Of a DNA stretch of 5,334 nt, positions 4,601 through 5,334 are shown one piece after another. Position 1 is the first letter of the stretch, and every line of letters starts with the position of its first letter. This stretch comes from Gammaproteobacteria bacterium (GTDB taxonomy: Bacteria; Pseudomonadota; Gammaproteobacteria; S012-40), in contig JALSHN010000063.1 of the NCBI GenBank assembly GCA_026982215.1, positions 1 through 5,334 on the forward strand, written 5' to 3'. Under the pieces are notes generated by a model. The model had not been told where the DNA came from, made no database searches, and saw only the letters and a list, made by a program, of their open reading frames with translations. The position numbers and the translations under genes were made by a program.

Positions 4601-5334
4601 TGGCCAATTTCCGCAAGGACCTCATGGATCAGTATCGCATCTACGAAGACGCCATCTACGGGCGTCTGCGCAAGATGCTGCTGGGCAAAGTGGCCGAGGG
4701 TGGCCCGGAAGGCCTCAAGGGTGGCACCAAGATCACCGCCGCCTACCTGGACAAGCTGCCGCGGGAGAAGTGGTTCGAGATCCGCCTGCAGAACGAAGAG
4801 GCCAACCTGCAATTGGAAAAGGCCGCTGATCACTTGGAGGAGCAGCGGGAAGACATGGACCGTCGTTTCGCCGAGAAGAAGGCCAAGATCACCGCCGGTG
4901 ACGACCTCGCTCCCGGCGTATTGAAGATGGTCAAGGTCTATCTGGCGGTGAAGCGGCGCATCGAGCCCGGTGACAAGATGGCTGGCCGCCACGGTAACAA
5001 AGGCGTCATCTCCACCATCGTCCCGGTGGAAGACATGCCGTTCATGGCCGACGGCACCCCGGTGGACATCGTCCTCAATCCCCTGGGCGTGCCCTCGCGC
5101 ATGAACGTCGGTCAGGTGTTGGAGACTCATCTGGGCTGGGCCGCCAAGGGTCTGGGTGAGCGTATCGGCGAGATGCTGGATGCCAAGGCCAAGCTCGAAG
5201 AGTTGCGGGGCTTCCTGCAATCGATCTATGACAAAGGGGGTAACCCCCAGTCCTTGGACGAGCTCTCCGACGAGGAGCTGCTCACCCTGGCCGAGAACCT
5301 CCGCCGCGGCGTGCCCATCGCCACCCCGGTGTTC
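1651..5334 (+). CDS. rpoB: DNA-directed RNA polymerase subunit beta (3' end outside window)
   Basis: The frame from ATG at 1651 is open to the edge, giving 1228 residues. E. coli beta has 1342, so roughly the last 115 are missing, including the C-terminal clamp part. The start MAYSFTEKKRIRNDFGK aligns directly with the E. coli N-terminus. In order there are: the protrusion and lobe (about 20-500) with EIPLMTENGTFIINGTERV; the proteobacterial lobe insertion (about 234-362); the rifampicin-pocket/fork region (538-564); NGYNFEDS at 839-846 with E844 and D845 matching E. coli E813 and D814 near the catalytic centre; a helical, charged second lineage-specific insertion (about 970-1085); and VKRRIEPGDKMAGRHGNKG (1100-1118), whose K1101 and K1109 match the active-centre lysines. 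A 22-residue gain over E. coli occurs at 430-454. There is no frameshift or stop. Expression is shaped by the attenuator, processing hairpin and ribosome-binding-site hairpin upstream. rpoC is expected next. Confidence 0.99.
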   Translation, partial: MAYSFTEKKRIRNDFGKYPEVLKVPYLLSIQLDSYRKFLQLDKAPEEREPVGLHGAFSSVFPIESYTGNAALEYVSYRLGKPTFDVRECQMRGMTYAAPLRVKLRLVIYDKEASGNQSQKVPKDIREQEVYLGEIPLMTENGTFIINGTERVIVSQMHRSPGVFFDHDKGKTHSSGKLLYSARVIPYRGSWLDFEFDVKDNVFVRIDRRRKLPATVLLHALGYDDEEILAAFFEYDTFDLFEDYARLHVVADRLRGQTLPIDIKGPDGEVLVEAGRRITARHIKVLAKAEIDTLEVSLDYVIGKVLYENVSDKDSGELLARANEEITEELYAKLVEHGVREIKTLYTNDLDRGPYISDTLRLDPTRTPHEAQVEIYRMMRPGEPPTKEAAEGLLYNLFFSPDRYDLSPVGRMKFNRRVGRDKDTGPGILYDYKYLSQRKDKHIEALVKELGEQSDIMDVLKVLVDIRNGNGDVDDIDHLGNRRVRSVGEMAENQFRVGLVRVERAVKERLAMAESEGLMPQDLINSKPVSAAVKEFFGSSQLSQFMDQNNPLSEVTHKRRISALGPGGLTRERAGFEVRDVHATHYGRVCPIETPEGPNIGLINSLAVYARTNDYGFLETPYRKVVDGKVTDEVVYLSAIEEGQYIIAQANTPVDDDGRIQGDLVTCRHKGEFTLSTPEKIQFMDVSPKQILSVAASLIPFLEHDDANRALMGSNMQRQAVPTLKTETPLVGTGMEKVVAIDSGVTVVARRGGVVDSVDSARIVVRVSDEETEAGEPGVDIYNLIKYSRSNQNTCINQRPLVKPGDVVAKGDVLADGPSTDMGELALGQNLLVAFMPWNGYNFEDSILISERVVEEDRYTTIHIEELTCVARDTKLGPEEITADIPNVGESALSKLDESGIVYVGAEVKAGDILVGKVTPKGETQLTPEEKLLRAIFGEKAQDVKDTSLRVPSGMNGTVIDVQVFTRDGVEKDARAKEIEEAELANFRKDLMDQYRIYEDAIYGRLRKMLLGKVAEGGPEGLKGGTKITAAYLDKLPREKWFEIRLQNEEANLQLEKAADHLEEQREDMDRRFAEKKAKITAGDDLAPGVLKMVKVYLAVKRRIEPGDKMAGRHGNKGVISTIVPVEDMPFMADGTPVDIVLNPLGVPSRMNVGQVLETHLGWAAKGLGERIGEMLDAKAKLEELRGFLQSIYDKGGNPQSLDELSDEELLTLAENLRRGVPIATPVF
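2938..3012 (+). other. Insertion in the beta subunit relative to E. coli (residues 430-454)
   Basis: Between GPGIL (425-429) and DIMDVLKVLVDIRNG (from 455) there are 25 residues where E. coli has three (SKD), a gain of 22. The segment is polar and highly charged, with four Lys, two Asp and three Glu, and its middle (KHIEALVKEL at 441-450) looks like an amphipathic helix. The numbering supports this: the rifampicin region is offset by 31 residues from E. coli, accounted for by about +4, +4, +1 and +22. The comparison is to E. coli from memory; how many other lineages share the insertion is unknown to me. Confidence 0.8.
3262..3342 (+). other. Rifampicin-binding region of beta, sensitive-type residues
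   Basis: Residues 538-564 run from GSSQLSQFMDQNNP to RRISAL and correspond to E. coli 507-533 with a constant offset of 31. The classic resistance positions are unchanged: Q544 (513), D547 (516), H557 (526) and S562 (531). The only difference from E. coli in this segment is V555 for I524, a conservative change. On this region alone the polymerase is predicted to bind rifampicin normally; permeability and efflux are not visible here. Confidence 0.9.

Noticed and set aside
1660..5220. 1186-residue open frame on the - strand
   Set aside because: It lies in exact codon register opposite rpoB and exists only because rpoB avoids TTA, CTA and TCA. Its translation is rich in His, Leu, Gly and Val as expected for reversed codons, and shows no recognisable domain or ribosome binding site.

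Overview
The window is a piece of the conserved ribosomal protein / RNA polymerase operon of a GC-rich gammaproteobacterium. In order, all on the + strand, it holds the 3' end of rplA (L1), rplJ (L10), rplL (L7/L12) and the first 1228 codons of rpoB (RNA polymerase beta), which runs off the right edge. The gene order, the L10 leader RNA upstream of rplJ, the proteobacterial lineage-specific segments in beta, and a beta N-terminus close to that of Escherichia coli point to Gammaproteobacteria. The strong G/C preference at third codon positions, and a 22-residue gain in beta relative to E. coli, suggest a lineage away from the enteric bacteria. I cannot name the genus from the sequence alone.

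Layout: bases 1-301 are the last 99 codons of L1. Bases 302-492 are untranslated leader containing the L10 regulatory RNA, with a UUCG-capped arm, followed by a GAGA-capped hairpin with a short U run and then the rplJ ribosome binding site. rplJ (493-1026) and rplL (1079-1459) are separated by 52 bases. Bases 1460-1650 between rplL and rpoB carry three RNA elements in series: a hairpin plus T5 intrinsic terminator (attenuator), a long near-perfect duplex resembling an RNase III processing site, and a small hairpin whose 3' arm is the rpoB Shine-Dalgarno. rpoB starts at 1651 and is open to the end of the window.

How it fits together: L10 and L12 form the stalk that recruits translation factors to the ribosome, and in E. 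coli the L10-L12 complex represses its own mRNA at the leader. The attenuator between rplL and rpoB is the expected device for making much more stalk protein than RNA polymerase subunit from one transcript. The processing hairpin would separate the two halves, and the hairpin over the rpoB ribosome binding site could add a translational check.

I see no mobile element, CRISPR array, tRNA or defence or biosynthetic cassette, and no sign of an undescribed multigene system. The points worth a second look are in the untranslated RNA, the apparent third L12-binding repeat of L10, and the insertion in beta.
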